In this document: piece after piece, positions 16,056 to 25,697 of the stretch | How the letters are laid out: each line of letters opens with the position of its first letter | Numbering within the stretch: the first letter of the stretch is position 1 | Assembly (NCBI GenBank): GCA_045605445.1 | Contig: JAZUPZ010000052.1 | Coordinates: 1-64,000 of the forward strand | DNA from: CAZMHL01 sp045605445 | GTDB taxonomy: Bacteria; Bacillota; Clostridia; RGIG6154 | Direction of reading: 5' to 3' | Length of the DNA: 64,000 nucleotides | Notes under the pieces: generated by a model | Told to the model about the DNA's origin: nothing | The model's input: only the letters and a program-made list of their open reading frames with translations | Databases searched by the model: none | Program-made: the position numbers and the translations under genes

Positions 16056-17132
16056 ATGAAAATTGTTCTTACAGGCGGAGGAACTTCCGGTCACGTTACT
16101 CCAAACATTGCACTTCTTGACGTTCTTAAAAACCATTTTGAGGACATTTACTATATCGGCACCGAAAAGGGCGTTGAAAAAGCTCTTATTGAAGGAGAAG
16201 GAATTCCTTTTTTCACCATTGAAGCAGGAAAGCTGAGAAGATATATTGACGTTGAAAACTTAAAGGACATAAGCAAAATTTTCAAAGGCTACAAAAAATC
16301 TGTTAAAATTCTGAAAAAGCTTAAGCCCGACGTTGTGTTCAGCAAAGGCGGCTTTGTTTCCTGCCCCGTTGTATGGGCAGCGCGCAAGCTTAAAATTCCC
16401 GTTGTTCTGCACGAGTCGGACATTACTCCCGGCCTTGCAAACAAGCTTTCTCTTCCTTCGGCATCAAAAATATGTTACGCTTTTCCCGAAACAGAAAAGC
16501 ACCTTCCCGAAGGCAAAAGAGTTTACACCGGATTGCCCGTAAGAAAAGAAATTCTTGAGGGAGACAGAGAAAAAGGCATTGAAATCTGCGGATTTGAAAA
16601 CGATAAGCCGGTTCTTACCGTTATTGGCGGAAGTTTAGGCTCTGTTTTTCTTAACGACACCGTAAGAATGAATTTAAACGAGCTTTTAAAGCATTTCAAC
16701 ATTTGTCACCTTTGCGGAAAGGGACATATTGACCATTCTCTTTTAAACGTTAACGGCTACTGCCAGTTTGAATATGTAAACAAAGAGCTTTGCCACATTA
16801 TGGCGGCAACGGATATGCTTGTTTCCCGCGCGGGAGCAACGGCAATTTTTGAAATTGTTGAGCTTAAAAAGCCGGCACTTTTAATTCCTCTTTCAAAAAA
16901 AGCTTCAAGAGGCGACCAGATTGACAATGCAAAATCCTTTGCAAAGCAGGGACTGGTTGAATTTACCGAAGAGGAGGATTTGAACCCCTCTCAGTTTACC
17001 GAAAAAATTCTCTCCATTTATATGAACAGAGACAAATATATTAAAATACAAAGTGAAAAAGCCTCAAAGGACAGCAGAAATGCCGTTTTGGAGGTTATCT
17101 TAAGCGTTGTTTCAAACGCTGAAAAGGATTGA
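16056..17132 (+). CDS. murG: UDP-GlcNAc:lipid I GlcNAc-transferase MurG
   Basis: The 358-residue GT28-family protein adds GlcNAc to lipid I at the inner face of the membrane to give lipid II. The N-terminal glycine loop TGGGTSGHVTPNIALL, the HESD segment in VVLHESDITPGLANK, the second glycine loop GGSLGSVFLND and the donor-site region SRAGATAIFEIVELKKPALLIPL are all visible. Length is normal. Its place between glmU and pth is where many Firmicutes carry prs instead. The stop is four bases before pth. Confidence 0.93.
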   Translation: MKIVLTGGGTSGHVTPNIALLDVLKNHFEDIYYIGTEKGVEKALIEGEGIPFFTIEAGKLRRYIDVENLKDISKIFKGYKKSVKILKKLKPDVVFSKGGFVSCPVVWAARKLKIPVVLHESDITPGLANKLSLPSASKICYAFPETEKHLPEGKRVYTGLPVRKEILEGDREKGIEICGFENDKPVLTVIGGSLGSVFLNDTVRMNLNELLKHFNICHLCGKGHIDHSLLNVNGYCQFEYVNKELCHIMAATDMLVSRAGATAIFEIVELKKPALLIPLSKKASRGDQIDNAKSFAKQGLVEFTEEEDLNPSQFTEKILSIYMNRDKYIKIQSEKASKDSRNAVLEVILSVVSNAEKD

Positions 17133-17136
17133 TTGA

Positions 17137-17697
17137 ATGTACTTAATAGCAGGTCTTGGAAATCCCGGCGACAAGTATTTTGCCACAAGGCACAACGTTG
17201 GTTTTTCCGCCATTGACTATATTTCTCAGAAAAACAATATTCCCGTTACAAAAATAAAGCACAAGGCTCTTATAGGCGAGGGTACCATTGCAGGCGAAAG
17301 GGTTATTCTCGCCAAGCCTCAGACCTTTATGAACCTCAGCGGGGAAAGCATAAGGGAGATTGCCTCCTGGTATAAAATTGAAAATGAAAACATTATAATT
17401 ATATACGACGACATTTCCCTTGACGTGGGCAAGCTCCGCATAAGGGAAAAAGGCTCGGCAGGCGGACACAACGGAATAAAATCCATTATCCTTAATCTTA
17501 ATTCCGACGTTTTCGGAAGAATGAAAATAGGCGTTGGCGGCAAGCCCGAAGGCTATGACCTTGCCGACTACGTTCTGGGAAAAATTCCGAAAGAACAGCA
17601 GGAAACCGTTTTTTCTATTCTTGAAAGGGTTAACGATGCCGTTTACGAATATATTAAAAACGGCGCCAAGCTTGCAATGAGCAGATACAACTGTTAG
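17137..17697 (+). CDS. pth: Peptidyl-tRNA hydrolase
   Basis: The 186-residue protein releases peptides from drop-off peptidyl-tRNA and recycles the tRNA. It has the family start GLGNPGDKYFATRHNVGF with the catalytic His19, then KPQTFMNLSG, YDDISLDVGKLRIR and GSAGGHNGIKSI. Length is typical. It is tightly packed between murG and mfd, an order (glmU...pth-mfd) conserved across Firmicutes. Confidence 0.97.
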   Translation: MYLIAGLGNPGDKYFATRHNVGFSAIDYISQKNNIPVTKIKHKALIGEGTIAGERVILAKPQTFMNLSGESIREIASWYKIENENIIIIYDDISLDVGKLRIREKGSAGGHNGIKSIILNLNSDVFGRMKIGVGGKPEGYDLADYVLGKIPKEQQETVFSILERVNDAVYEYIKNGAKLAMSRYNC

Positions 17698-17711
17698 AAA
17701 GGCAGACTGTA

Positions 17712-20700
17712 ATGCAGGGTTATATTGACATTTTAAAATCGCAAAAGGAATTTACTGAAATTTGCGAATGTCTTAAAAACAGCATATCACCCGTAAGGGC
17801 TACCTCAACAGCCGAATCGCAGAAAATGCATTTGGCGTTTTCTTTGTGCGCAGAATTAAAAAGACCTATGGTTTTTGTTGCCGCTGACCCTCTTACAGCG
17901 AAATTTGCCGCTCAGGACATTAAGTTTTTCCTTCCTGAAGACAGGGTGCTTGAATACCCTGAAAGGGAGTTTATTTTCTACGACATTGATGCCCGCAGCA
18001 ACGAAACTGCAAAAAAGAGAATCAACTGTCTTTTTTCCCTTTGCTTTGAAAGGAAAAGCTTTTGCGTTGTTACAACAATTACCGCCCTTTGTCAGAAAAT
18101 TGTATCTAAAGATGCCTTTATTTCCTATACTCTCGACATAAAAAACGGCGACGTTTACGATATTCACAGCATTGCCGAAAAGCTGGTAAAGCTTGGTTAC
18201 CGCCGCGAGGTTCAGGTTGAGGGCGCAGGTCAGTTTGCGGTTCGCGGAGGAATTATTGACGTTTTCCCCTTTGAAAGCGAAAACGCTGCCAGAATTGAAT
18301 TTTTTGACGATGAGGTTGACTCTATACGTTATTTCGACGTTTCCACTCAGCTGAGCATAGAAAAGGTTGACAGGGTTTGCATTACCCCTGCAGGCGAGGA
18401 TTTTGCCCAAAGGGAAGCAGTTCTTTGGGACTATCTTAAGGATGCTGTTTATTTTCTTGACGAACCCCACCAGTGTATTCAGGCATATGACAATATGAAA
18501 GATGACCTTTCGGAGCAGATTAAATCTGCCCTTGAAAAGGAATACAAGCTTTCAAAAAAAGCGAGAAACATAAGCTATTATATTGAAGATTACAAAACGG
18601 TTATTGAAAGCATTTCCTTGGCAGGAACAGTAGGACTTTCAAACCTTTCTATGAGTGCAAAGGGACTTACTCCAAAGTCGATTGTTTCAATGCAGACAAA
18701 ATCAATGCCCGTTTACAGCGGGAATTTTGACCTGCTTTGCGACGACCTTATTTTCTATCTGCTGAAGGATTACAGAATTATTCTCCCCTGCGGAAGCCCC
18801 GGCAGAGCAAAAATTGTTGCCGAGGAGCTTTCAAAAAGAGACGTTCTCTGCGAATTTAAAGAAACACTTACAGACCTTCCTGAAGGCGGCAAGGTTACCC
18901 TTGTTCCCGGTTGTATAAGACACGGCTTTGAATATCCCGACATTAAAATTGCAATTATTTCAGACAAGGAGCTTGCATCGGAGGCTCCCGTTAAACAAAG
19001 AAAAGCCATACGTCCCCGAGGAAACATAAGAAATATTTCCGACATAAACGAGGGCGACTATATAGTTCATCAGATTCACGGAATAGGCGTTTACAAGGGA
19101 ATTCATCAGCTTGAGCTTGACGGAGTTATAAAGGACTATCTTAAAATTCAGTATAAAGGAAGAGACATTTTATACGTTCCCGTAAACCAGCTTAACCTTG
19201 TAAGCAAATACATCGGCGGCGAAGGAAACGTTAAAGTTAACAAGCTCGGGGGCAACGAATGGAACCTTACAAAGGTAAAAGTAAGAAAATCTCTTGAGGT
19301 TCTTGCAAAGGAGCTTGTTGAGCTTTATGCCAAAAGACAGGCATCTAAGGGCTTTGCCTTTTCAAGGGACAGCGAATTCCAGAAGGATTTTGAAAACACC
19401 TTTGCCTATGTTGAAACCGACGATCAGCTTAAATCAATAAAAGAAGTAAAAAAGGATATGGAAGCGGAAAAGCCTATGGACCGTCTTATTTGCGGAGACG
19501 TTGGCTACGGCAAAACCGAGGTTGCAATAAGAGCCGCCTTCAAAGCGGTTTGCGATTCAAAGCAGGTTGCCTATCTGGTTCCGACTACCCTCCTTGCCCA
19601 ACAGCACTATGACAACTTTGTACGCAGAATGAAGGGCTTCCCAGTTCAGGTTGAGCTTTTGTCAAGATTCAGAAGCAAAAAACAGCAGCAGGAATCTATC
19701 GAAAGACTGAAAAAAGGAACTGCCGACATTGTTATCGGAACTCACAGAATTATTCAGGACGATGTTAAATTCAAAGACCTGGGACTTCTTATAATTGACG
19801 AGGAGCAGCGCTTTGGCGTTAAACACAAGGAAAAAATAAAACAGCTTAAGCATAATATTGACGTTCTTACCCTTTCTGCAACGCCTATCCCCAGAACTCT
19901 TAACATGGCAATGACAGGCATAAGGGATATGAGCGTTTTAAGCGAGCCTCCTGAGGACAGACATCCTGTTCAGACCTATGTTACCGAATTTAACCCCGAG
20001 GTTATAAAAACCGCCATAACAAGAGAAATGGCAAGAAGCGGTCAGGTTTATTACCTTCACAATTATACAGACTCTATTGAAGCAACGGCGGCAAAGCTCA
20101 AAAAGCTTGTTCCTGAAGCAAGAATTGCCTGCGCTCACGGGAAAATGTCGGAAGTTCAGCTTGAAAATATTATGTTCGCCGTTTTAAACGGAGAATATGA
20201 CATTTTGGTTTGTACAACCATTATAGAAACGGGACTTGATATTCCCAATATGAACACCATTATCGTTGAAAATGCCGACAGATTTGGACTTTCCCAGCTT
20301 TATCAGCTGAGAGGAAGAGTAGGCCGTTCTTCAAGGCTTGCCTATGCTTACCTTACCGTAAGACGTGACAAGGTTTTAGATCAGGTTGCCGAAAAAAGAC
20401 TTAAGGCAATAAAAGAGTTCACAGAGTTTGGCTCGGGCATAAAAATTGCAATGCGCGACCTTGAAATACGAGGAGCGGGAAGCGTTCTCGGAACTCATCA
20501 GCACGGCCATATGAACCAAGTTGGCTACGAGCTTTACTGCAAGCTTCTTACCGATGCCGTTAACCAGGTTAAAAACAACGAGGAAATACGAGAGGAAGCT
20601 CCTGTTTCAATTGATATCAACATAAGCGCATTTATTCCCGAAAGCTATATTGCAGACAGCTTTACAAGAATTGATATTTACAAGGTTATTTCCTCAATTG

Positions 20701-21044
20701 AAAATGAAGAGGATGCTCTTTCGGTTACCGACGAGCTGGTTGACAGATTTTCAGACCCGCCTCAGAGCGTTGTTAATCTTATTGACATTGTAATGATAAG
20801 AAACCTTGCAAAGGAGCTTGCAATTTCAGACATTCAGCAAAAGGGCGAATCGGTTGTAATGAAGCTTACGCCAAATTCTCCTATGCAAAAGCTTGCCGAC
20901 TTTGTAAGCAACAACAGAATTGAGTTTTATTTTTCTGCACAGAAGGACACCACCTGCATAATCTACAAACCGAAAAACAAACCGCAGAAAGACCTTGCAA
21001 AGAATCTTAAAGGAATCTTAAAAGAAATAAAGGATAAAGAATAA
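17712..21044 (+). CDS. mfd: Transcription-repair coupling factor Mfd
   Basis: The 1110-residue ATP-dependent translocase removes stalled RNA polymerase and recruits UvrA. The UvrB-homology part lies at about 1-350 (QFAVRGGIIDVFPFE), the RNA-polymerase-interacting domain at about 440-510 (GDYIVHQIHGIGVYKGI), and the RecG-like translocase at about 560-900 with Walker A CGDVGYGKTEVA, DEEQRFGV and the TRG-type region. The C-terminal domain that restrains UvrA binding is present. Length is slightly under the usual 1150. The start is ATG 14 bp after pth. Confidence 0.97.
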   Translation: MQGYIDILKSQKEFTEICECLKNSISPVRATSTAESQKMHLAFSLCAELKRPMVFVAADPLTAKFAAQDIKFFLPEDRVLEYPEREFIFYDIDARSNETAKKRINCLFSLCFERKSFCVVTTITALCQKIVSKDAFISYTLDIKNGDVYDIHSIAEKLVKLGYRREVQVEGAGQFAVRGGIIDVFPFESENAARIEFFDDEVDSIRYFDVSTQLSIEKVDRVCITPAGEDFAQREAVLWDYLKDAVYFLDEPHQCIQAYDNMKDDLSEQIKSALEKEYKLSKKARNISYYIEDYKTVIESISLAGTVGLSNLSMSAKGLTPKSIVSMQTKSMPVYSGNFDLLCDDLIFYLLKDYRIILPCGSPGRAKIVAEELSKRDVLCEFKETLTDLPEGGKVTLVPGCIRHGFEYPDIKIAIISDKELASEAPVKQRKAIRPRGNIRNISDINEGDYIVHQIHGIGVYKGIHQLELDGVIKDYLKIQYKGRDILYVPVNQLNLVSKYIGGEGNVKVNKLGGNEWNLTKVKVRKSLEVLAKELVELYAKRQASKGFAFSRDSEFQKDFENTFAYVETDDQLKSIKEVKKDMEAEKPMDRLICGDVGYGKTEVAIRAAFKAVCDSKQVAYLVPTTLLAQQHYDNFVRRMKGFPVQVELLSRFRSKKQQQESIERLKKGTADIVIGTHRIIQDDVKFKDLGLLIIDEEQRFGVKHKEKIKQLKHNIDVLTLSATPIPRTLNMAMTGIRDMSVLSEPPEDRHPVQTYVTEFNPEVIKTAITREMARSGQVYYLHNYTDSIEATAAKLKKLVPEARIACAHGKMSEVQLENIMFAVLNGEYDILVCTTIIETGLDIPNMNTIIVENADRFGLSQLYQLRGRVGRSSRLAYAYLTVRRDKVLDQVAEKRLKAIKEFTEFGSGIKIAMRDLEIRGAGSVLGTHQHGHMNQVGYELYCKLLTDAVNQVKNNEEIREEAPVSIDINISAFIPESYIADSFTRIDIYKVISSIENEEDALSVTDELVDRFSDPPQSVVNLIDIVMIRNLAKELAISDIQQKGESVVMKLTPNSPMQKLADFVSNNRIEFYFSAQKDTTCIIYKPKNKPQKDLAKNLKGILKEIKDKE

Positions 21045-21063
21045 TCTTATAAGGAGAAAAATA

Positions 21064-22977
21064 ATGAAAAAGATAATTTCAGTTTTTTTAACAGCAGTTC
21101 TTGTGTTTACATTGCTTGCACCGGCGTCAGCAAAAGAACTGTCGCTTGACAACAAGGTATACAACCTTGTTACATCATTTATAGGAGATGCTTCAACAAG
21201 CAGAGGCTTTGCCTGGACTGCAGTTGACGGATATGAAAATATGGTGCTCCGTTATGCGGTATCGGGTACAACTGACTATAAAACCGTAACACCAAAGGTT
21301 GTTGATAAGGAAACTCACCTTTATTATAAAGCTGATGTTACCGGTTTAACCCCAGGAACAAAATACACCTATCATATTGGCAAAACGGACACAGATGAGT
21401 GGTACGGTCCTTTTGAATTTACCACAAAACCCGAAAAAGTTGATTCATTTTCATTTGTAGGAGTCGCAGACCCGCAGATGAATTCGGAAAAAGATGTAGA
21501 ATGTTTTAAAAAAGATATTTCAACAGCTATTGCCGACGCTCCCGAAACATCTTTCATTGTAAGTCTTGGAGATTTGGCAGGGCACGGTTATAACGAAAGC
21601 TTGTGGAATATGCATTTTGAGTCACTGAAGGGTTACGGCGAAAGTATTCCGTATATGGGAGTTGTAGGTAATCACGATGTAGAAAGTCCCGTTGCTGAGT
21701 TTGACGAGCAATGGGATCAAATGGAAAATTTCAGTCTGCACTTCAATCACCCGGATAATGCTAAAGATGCAATGTCAACAGTTTCCCCCGAAGATATGGA
21801 AACCAAAGAATACCGCGAAATGATTGAAAACATTGAGGACACATTCTATTCCTTTGATTACGGCAATGCTCACTTTAGTGTTCTCAATTTACCTGTTCAG
21901 GTTCCTTATGACGGAAAACCAACAGGTGATATGGAAAAGTTTCTGAAAATGCAGAGAGACTGGCTGGACAAAGACCTGAAAAGCACGAACGCAAAATGGA
22001 AAATAGTTCTTATGCATGTAGGTTTTTACAAAGCGGACACCCGTGTAGGCAACGGCGGCGGAGAGCTATATTTTGGTGATATTATTTACAAGAACGAGGT
22101 TGACCTTGTTCTTCAGGGACATGACCATATTTATATGAGAAGTCATCCTATGAAAGGCGATTTTGACAGTCCACACGACACTGTATATACCACTTTGGGA
22201 GCTGCCGGAAGTAAAAGATACGGAGCTGACAGAACAAAAGGACCGGGTGAACACGTTTATGTTTACGAAAACACAGAGCCCGAACAGCCTGTATATACCA
22301 TATTTGAAGTAACTGATAAAAAAATCGTTGTAACCGCCAAACAAACTGACGGCACAATTCTTGACAAATACAACATATTAAAACCCGGTGATGACTCTAC
22401 AAACATCATATTTGATTTAAGCAAAGAAGAAGAAAATACAACTGCATCTGCACCCAGCGACTGGGCAAAGGAAAGCGTTGACACTGCAAAAAATGTGGGA
22501 ATTACCGATAAAACACAACAGTACCTTTATCTAAGCGACATTACACGTGAGGAATTTTGTGAGCTTATCTACAATCTGATAACGGTAACCGGAAACAATA
22601 TTGATATTCCCACTACTGAGAAATTTACCGACACAAAAAACAAAAAAATACTTGCGCTTAACGCCATGGGCATAATCAACGGAAAGTCGGAAACGGAATT
22701 TGCTCCGAAAGATTTTCTCACCCGTGAAGAAGCCGCAACGATTATCATTCGTATGATAAACAAGGTATTTCCTATGGCTGCAACAGAAGTATGGTTTGAG
22801 TATGCCGACATCAATGAAATTTCCGATTGGGCATCCTCTTCTGTGCAGGCAATCAGCAATTTTGGATTTATGAAAGGCGTGGGAGACAACAAATTTGCCC
22901 CCAAAGAAACATACACAGTTGAACAGGCAATTACAACTCTTGTACGTGTATACAACAGTATTAAAGCTCAGAACTAA
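21064..22977 (+). CDS. Exported SLH-domain metallophosphoesterase (purple acid phosphatase-like)
   Basis: The 637-residue protein starts with a signal peptide (ending near SAKE), then a fibronectin-III-like domain (about 35-120) and a calcineurin-type phosphoesterase (about 125-420). Metal-site motifs are visible: GVADPQM, SLGDLAGHG, GNHDVES, LMHVGFY and LQGHDHIYMRS. Residues about 455-637 form three SLH units (TREEFCELIYNL, KDFLTREEAATIIIRMI, VEQAITTLVRVY), which anchor proteins to secondary wall polymers. It probably hydrolyses extracellular phosphate esters. It follows mfd by only 19 bp with its own AAGGAG, an unexpected partner for that operon. Confidence 0.88.
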   Translation: MKKIISVFLTAVLVFTLLAPASAKELSLDNKVYNLVTSFIGDASTSRGFAWTAVDGYENMVLRYAVSGTTDYKTVTPKVVDKETHLYYKADVTGLTPGTKYTYHIGKTDTDEWYGPFEFTTKPEKVDSFSFVGVADPQMNSEKDVECFKKDISTAIADAPETSFIVSLGDLAGHGYNESLWNMHFESLKGYGESIPYMGVVGNHDVESPVAEFDEQWDQMENFSLHFNHPDNAKDAMSTVSPEDMETKEYREMIENIEDTFYSFDYGNAHFSVLNLPVQVPYDGKPTGDMEKFLKMQRDWLDKDLKSTNAKWKIVLMHVGFYKADTRVGNGGGELYFGDIIYKNEVDLVLQGHDHIYMRSHPMKGDFDSPHDTVYTTLGAAGSKRYGADRTKGPGEHVYVYENTEPEQPVYTIFEVTDKKIVVTAKQTDGTILDKYNILKPGDDSTNIIFDLSKEEENTTASAPSDWAKESVDTAKNVGITDKTQQYLYLSDITREEFCELIYNLITVTGNNIDIPTTEKFTDTKNKKILALNAMGIINGKSETEFAPKDFLTREEAATIIIRMINKVFPMAATEVWFEYADINEISDWASSSVQAISNFGFMKGVGDNKFAPKETYTVEQAITTLVRVYNSIKAQN

Positions 22978-22980
22978 AAA

Positions 22981-23225
22981 GGGGATGTTAAAAAAGTCCG
23001 GAACGTCAAAAGGCTGATTTTTTCCTATGAAAGATATTGTAAACATAAAAAATAAAATTCAACCAAATGTAGAAAAACCTCAAAATTTTTGAGGTTTTTC
23101 TTTGTTTTATGCCTTTTGACTACGAACAAACTTCACCTGACTCGCTGTACCATCGTACAGCTTCGGGTTCCCGCAAGCATAGCTTGCGGTTCAGTTTGTC
23201 CGTTCCAAACATTTTTTCCTATCCC
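22981..23225 (+). repeat. Dispersed intergenic repeat, copy 2, MITE-like
   Basis: The first 150 bp repeat the blocks of copy 1 (160-310) in opposite orientation. The ends GGGGATGTTAAAAAAGTCCGGAACG and (inverted) GGGGATAGGAAAAAATGTTTGGAACG form imperfect terminal inverted repeats. Inside are a CCTCAAAA/TTTTGAGG hairpin (23073-23100), GCTGTAC/GTACAGC and CCGCAAGC/GCTTGCGG. It is non-coding and sits directly after the SLH phosphoesterase stop. Confidence 0.75.
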
Positions 23226-23237
23226 CTTACAGAGTGA

Positions 23238-23267
23238 GGCTGTTTAAAAATCAGTTTTTAAACAGCC
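23238..23267. terminator. Perfect 13-bp hairpin
   Basis: GGCTGTTTAAAAA and TTTTTAAACAGCC with a TCAG loop. It lacks a long T tract but lies between convergent genes. Confidence 0.5.
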
Positions 23268-23334
23268 CATTTATACTAAAAACGCAAAACAAAACACAAA
23301 GGGACTGTTCTGTTGTGTTGATAAATTGAATAAC

Positions 23335-23360
23335 AAGAACGCCGAAAAATCGGCGTTCTT
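23335..23360 (-). terminator. Terminator of uppP
   Basis: AAGAACGCCGA and TCGGCGTTCTT form a perfect 11-bp stem. A TATTAACT-rich tract (23366-23398) lies between it and the uppP stop. Confidence 0.7.
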
Positions 23361-23391
23361 TCCTTTTCTATTAACTTTTATCTATTAACTA

Positions 23392-24204
23392 TTAACTTAA
23401 CACAAAATATGCAATTACAAGTGCGCCGAGAATTATTCTGTAAATGCCAAAAAATTTGAAGTCGTGCTTTTTAACATAATTAACCAGAAATCTTATGGAA
23501 ACAAGAGAAACGATATAAGCCGTTACCATTCCAAGAATTAAAATCATAAGGTCGTAGCCTGCAATCATTCCCACATCTTTTATGTAGGAAACAATTTTAA
23601 GAAAGCTTACGCCAACCATTACGGGAATTGCAAGGAAGAAAGAAAACTCCGCCGCTACTTCTCTGCTTAAGCCAAGGATTATTGCTCCGAGGATTGTTGA
23701 GCCGGAACGGGAGGTTCCGGGAATTATCGAAAGAACCTGGAAAGCTCCGATTAAAAGCGCCGTTTTATAGCTCATTTCATTTACGGAGTTAATTTTCGGC
23801 TTATGATTAAGCTTTTCAACTATTATAAACAAAATACCGTAAATTATAAGCGTTGAGGAAACTACCTGCCAGTTTTCGAAGGTTTCCATAAAATCGTTCA
23901 GCAAAAGCCCTATAACCGCCGCAGGAAGACACGCCGCTATTACCTTAAACCACATCTGCCAGGTATCGTTTTTTTCCTTTTTGCTTTTCGAAAGAGCAAA
24001 GGGGTTGAGCTTTTTAAAATATAAAGTTACAACCGCAAGAATTGCTCCAAGCTGAATTACGTAAAGATAAAGGTCGGTTGAAGTAAACGTGTTTTTATTA
24101 TTCATAAACTCGTTTACAAGAATCATATGACCGGTACTGCTTATGGGAAGCCATTCGGTTATACCCTCAACAATACCTAAAATAAAAGTTCTCAAAAGCT
24201 CCAT
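23392..24204 (-). CDS. uppP: Undecaprenyl-diphosphatase UppP/BacA
   Basis: The 270-residue membrane enzyme dephosphorylates undecaprenyl pyrophosphate to recycle the lipid carrier of peptidoglycan synthesis. About eight helices are visible with the two signature segments GITEWLPISSTGHMIL near the N terminus and PGTSRSGSTI near residue 160. GGGGTGAAG precedes the ATG. It is monocistronic, with a terminator on its 3' side. Overproduction of this family is known to give bacitracin tolerance. Confidence 0.96.
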   Translation of the reverse strand: MELLRTFILGIVEGITEWLPISSTGHMILVNEFMNNKNTFTSTDLYLYVIQLGAILAVVTLYFKKLNPFALSKSKKEKNDTWQMWFKVIAACLPAAVIGLLLNDFMETFENWQVVSSTLIIYGILFIIVEKLNHKPKINSVNEMSYKTALLIGAFQVLSIIPGTSRSGSTILGAIILGLSREVAAEFSFFLAIPVMVGVSFLKIVSYIKDVGMIAGYDLMILILGMVTAYIVSLVSIRFLVNYVKKHDFKFFGIYRIILGALVIAYFVLS

Positions 24205-24319
24205 AGCTTCACCCCTGTTTTTATTTTATGAGTTACAGGTTTAATATATCACATTTTCATACTTATTGCAACAAATCCACTTTTTAAACTGTTCATTTAT
24301 GCCGAAAATATCATATTTT

Positions 24320-25561
24320 TTATTCTGCGCATTTGGCACAAGGCGTAAGCCCTGCGGCTTCTGCCTCATCAAGAGTTACCTCATAGCTGTTTTTCCCGCC
24401 GCATTCTTTATCAAAATGATATTTTTTACCCGAAGGGGTTCTGTAAACCTTAAAGGTTACATTTTCCGGAGACTGATTTTCAGGACTGCTTGCTCCGTTA
24501 AGATAGTTAATTTTTATTCCCGGCTGAACATTATAGCAATATACACAAAAGGAAACGCCCTCTCCCTCATCGAAATTGGAAAAAGCCTCTATAAGAACGC
24601 CTTCGGCAACAAGATTATTTCCGCCGAACACAGGCGTTACCCTGTAGGTAACTCTTTCCCCGGTTTCATCTATATAGTCATCCACTTTATTTTCAAAGGG
24701 AAGCATTCCTTCAATATTCAGATATCTTGTGCCGGTTATAAGATTTCTTTTATTGGCATTTTCCCCCGTAAGCTGCCATCCTATTAAATGGCAACGGTTA
24801 TAAAGATATCCGCCGGGAATAAAGTCGTAGCTTGCATTTATCCAGCCCGTCGGAGTAACGGAGCTTATGCTTTCCCTTTCACCTGAAGGCATTATGTCCT
24901 TTGCAACCGAAGCCATACAAACATCGCAACGTCCCAGTTCATCAAGGTTGCTATAATACTCAAAGGAGCCGTTTATAATTTCATAATCGTTAAAAAAAGG
25001 CTCGTTGCCGTTTATTTCAACAAAGGGCTTGCCGGAATAAGAAGGCAGAATACTCATAAGATATTTGTATTCTTCTTCGTTGAAGGTATCCCTTATTATG
25101 GAAACTTCACTGTTTTTGCCGTCCCAGGCAACTCCAAGATTAAAGCTTTCCGCCACAAACCTTATGGGAAGCATTGTTCTTGAATTTATAACCGTTGGTG
25201 CAACATCAAGATAATAAACATCGTTATTAAGATAGGCAACCGTACTGTCGATTATAAGTCTTACAGTGTTGTCATTCATTGTAAGGATAACAGATTTACT
25301 GCTTTCCTCCCATTCAACCTTTCCGCCGAATGCCTCAACAATTGCTCTTATGGGAACAAGGGTTCTTCCGTTTGTTATAACGGGAGTTGTTCCCCTTCCC
25401 TCGTCTATTTCGGCAGAAACGCCGTTTACTTCCATAAGGGGATTGTTTATCTGAAGGCTTACAACAACATCTGCGCCGATATCCGCCGCAAAGGCAGAAA
25501 AGCAAAACACCATACAGCACAATAAAAGCACTGCAGAAAATAATATCTTACGTTTTTTCAT
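24320..25561 (-). CDS. Exported EndA/NUC1-like nuclease with copper-amine-oxidase-N domain
   Basis: The protein of about 413 residues has a signal peptide, a copper-amine-oxidase-N-like domain (about 35-155, GRTLVPIRAIVEAFGGKVEWE and RTMLPIRFVAESFNLGVAWD), a DNA/RNA non-specific endonuclease domain (about 200-345) and a C-terminal cysteine/histidine module (YHFDKECGGK...PCAKCAE). The nuclease block has NRCHLIGWQLTGENANKRNL, where the histidine aligns with the catalytic DRGH histidine of the family. ATG at 25561 is preferred over GTG at 25570 because GAGGTGG lies between. It may digest environmental DNA. Substrate and metal are not shown. Confidence 0.85.
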   Translation of the reverse strand: MKKRKILFSAVLLLCCMVFCFSAFAADIGADVVVSLQINNPLMEVNGVSAEIDEGRGTTPVITNGRTLVPIRAIVEAFGGKVEWEESSKSVILTMNDNTVRLIIDSTVAYLNNDVYYLDVAPTVINSRTMLPIRFVAESFNLGVAWDGKNSEVSIIRDTFNEEEYKYLMSILPSYSGKPFVEINGNEPFFNDYEIINGSFEYYSNLDELGRCDVCMASVAKDIMPSGERESISSVTPTGWINASYDFIPGGYLYNRCHLIGWQLTGENANKRNLITGTRYLNIEGMLPFENKVDDYIDETGERVTYRVTPVFGGNNLVAEGVLIEAFSNFDEGEGVSFCVYCYNVQPGIKINYLNGASSPENQSPENVTFKVYRTPSGKKYHFDKECGGKNSYEVTLDEAEAAGLTPCAKCAE

Positions 25562-25659
25562 ACAAGCCACCTCAGTATCTTTTTGATTATTTTACTACAT
25601 TTCCGTTTTCTTTGCAAGATAACAGAACATACTGTCCCGCGAAGAATTCACAGAAGTAC

Positions 25660-25697
25660 GTATGGAGCACAAAAGCCTAAACTTTTGTGCTCCATAC
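25660..25697. repeat. Perfect 16-bp hairpin downstream of sigE
   Basis: GTATGGAGCACAAAAG and CTTTTGTGCTCCATAC with a CCTAAA loop. On the plus strand it is followed by ATTTTTAACATCCC, which resembles the end of the dispersed repeat at 310 and 22981. It is probably the 3' hairpin of sigE or part of a repeat remnant. Confidence 0.65.
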
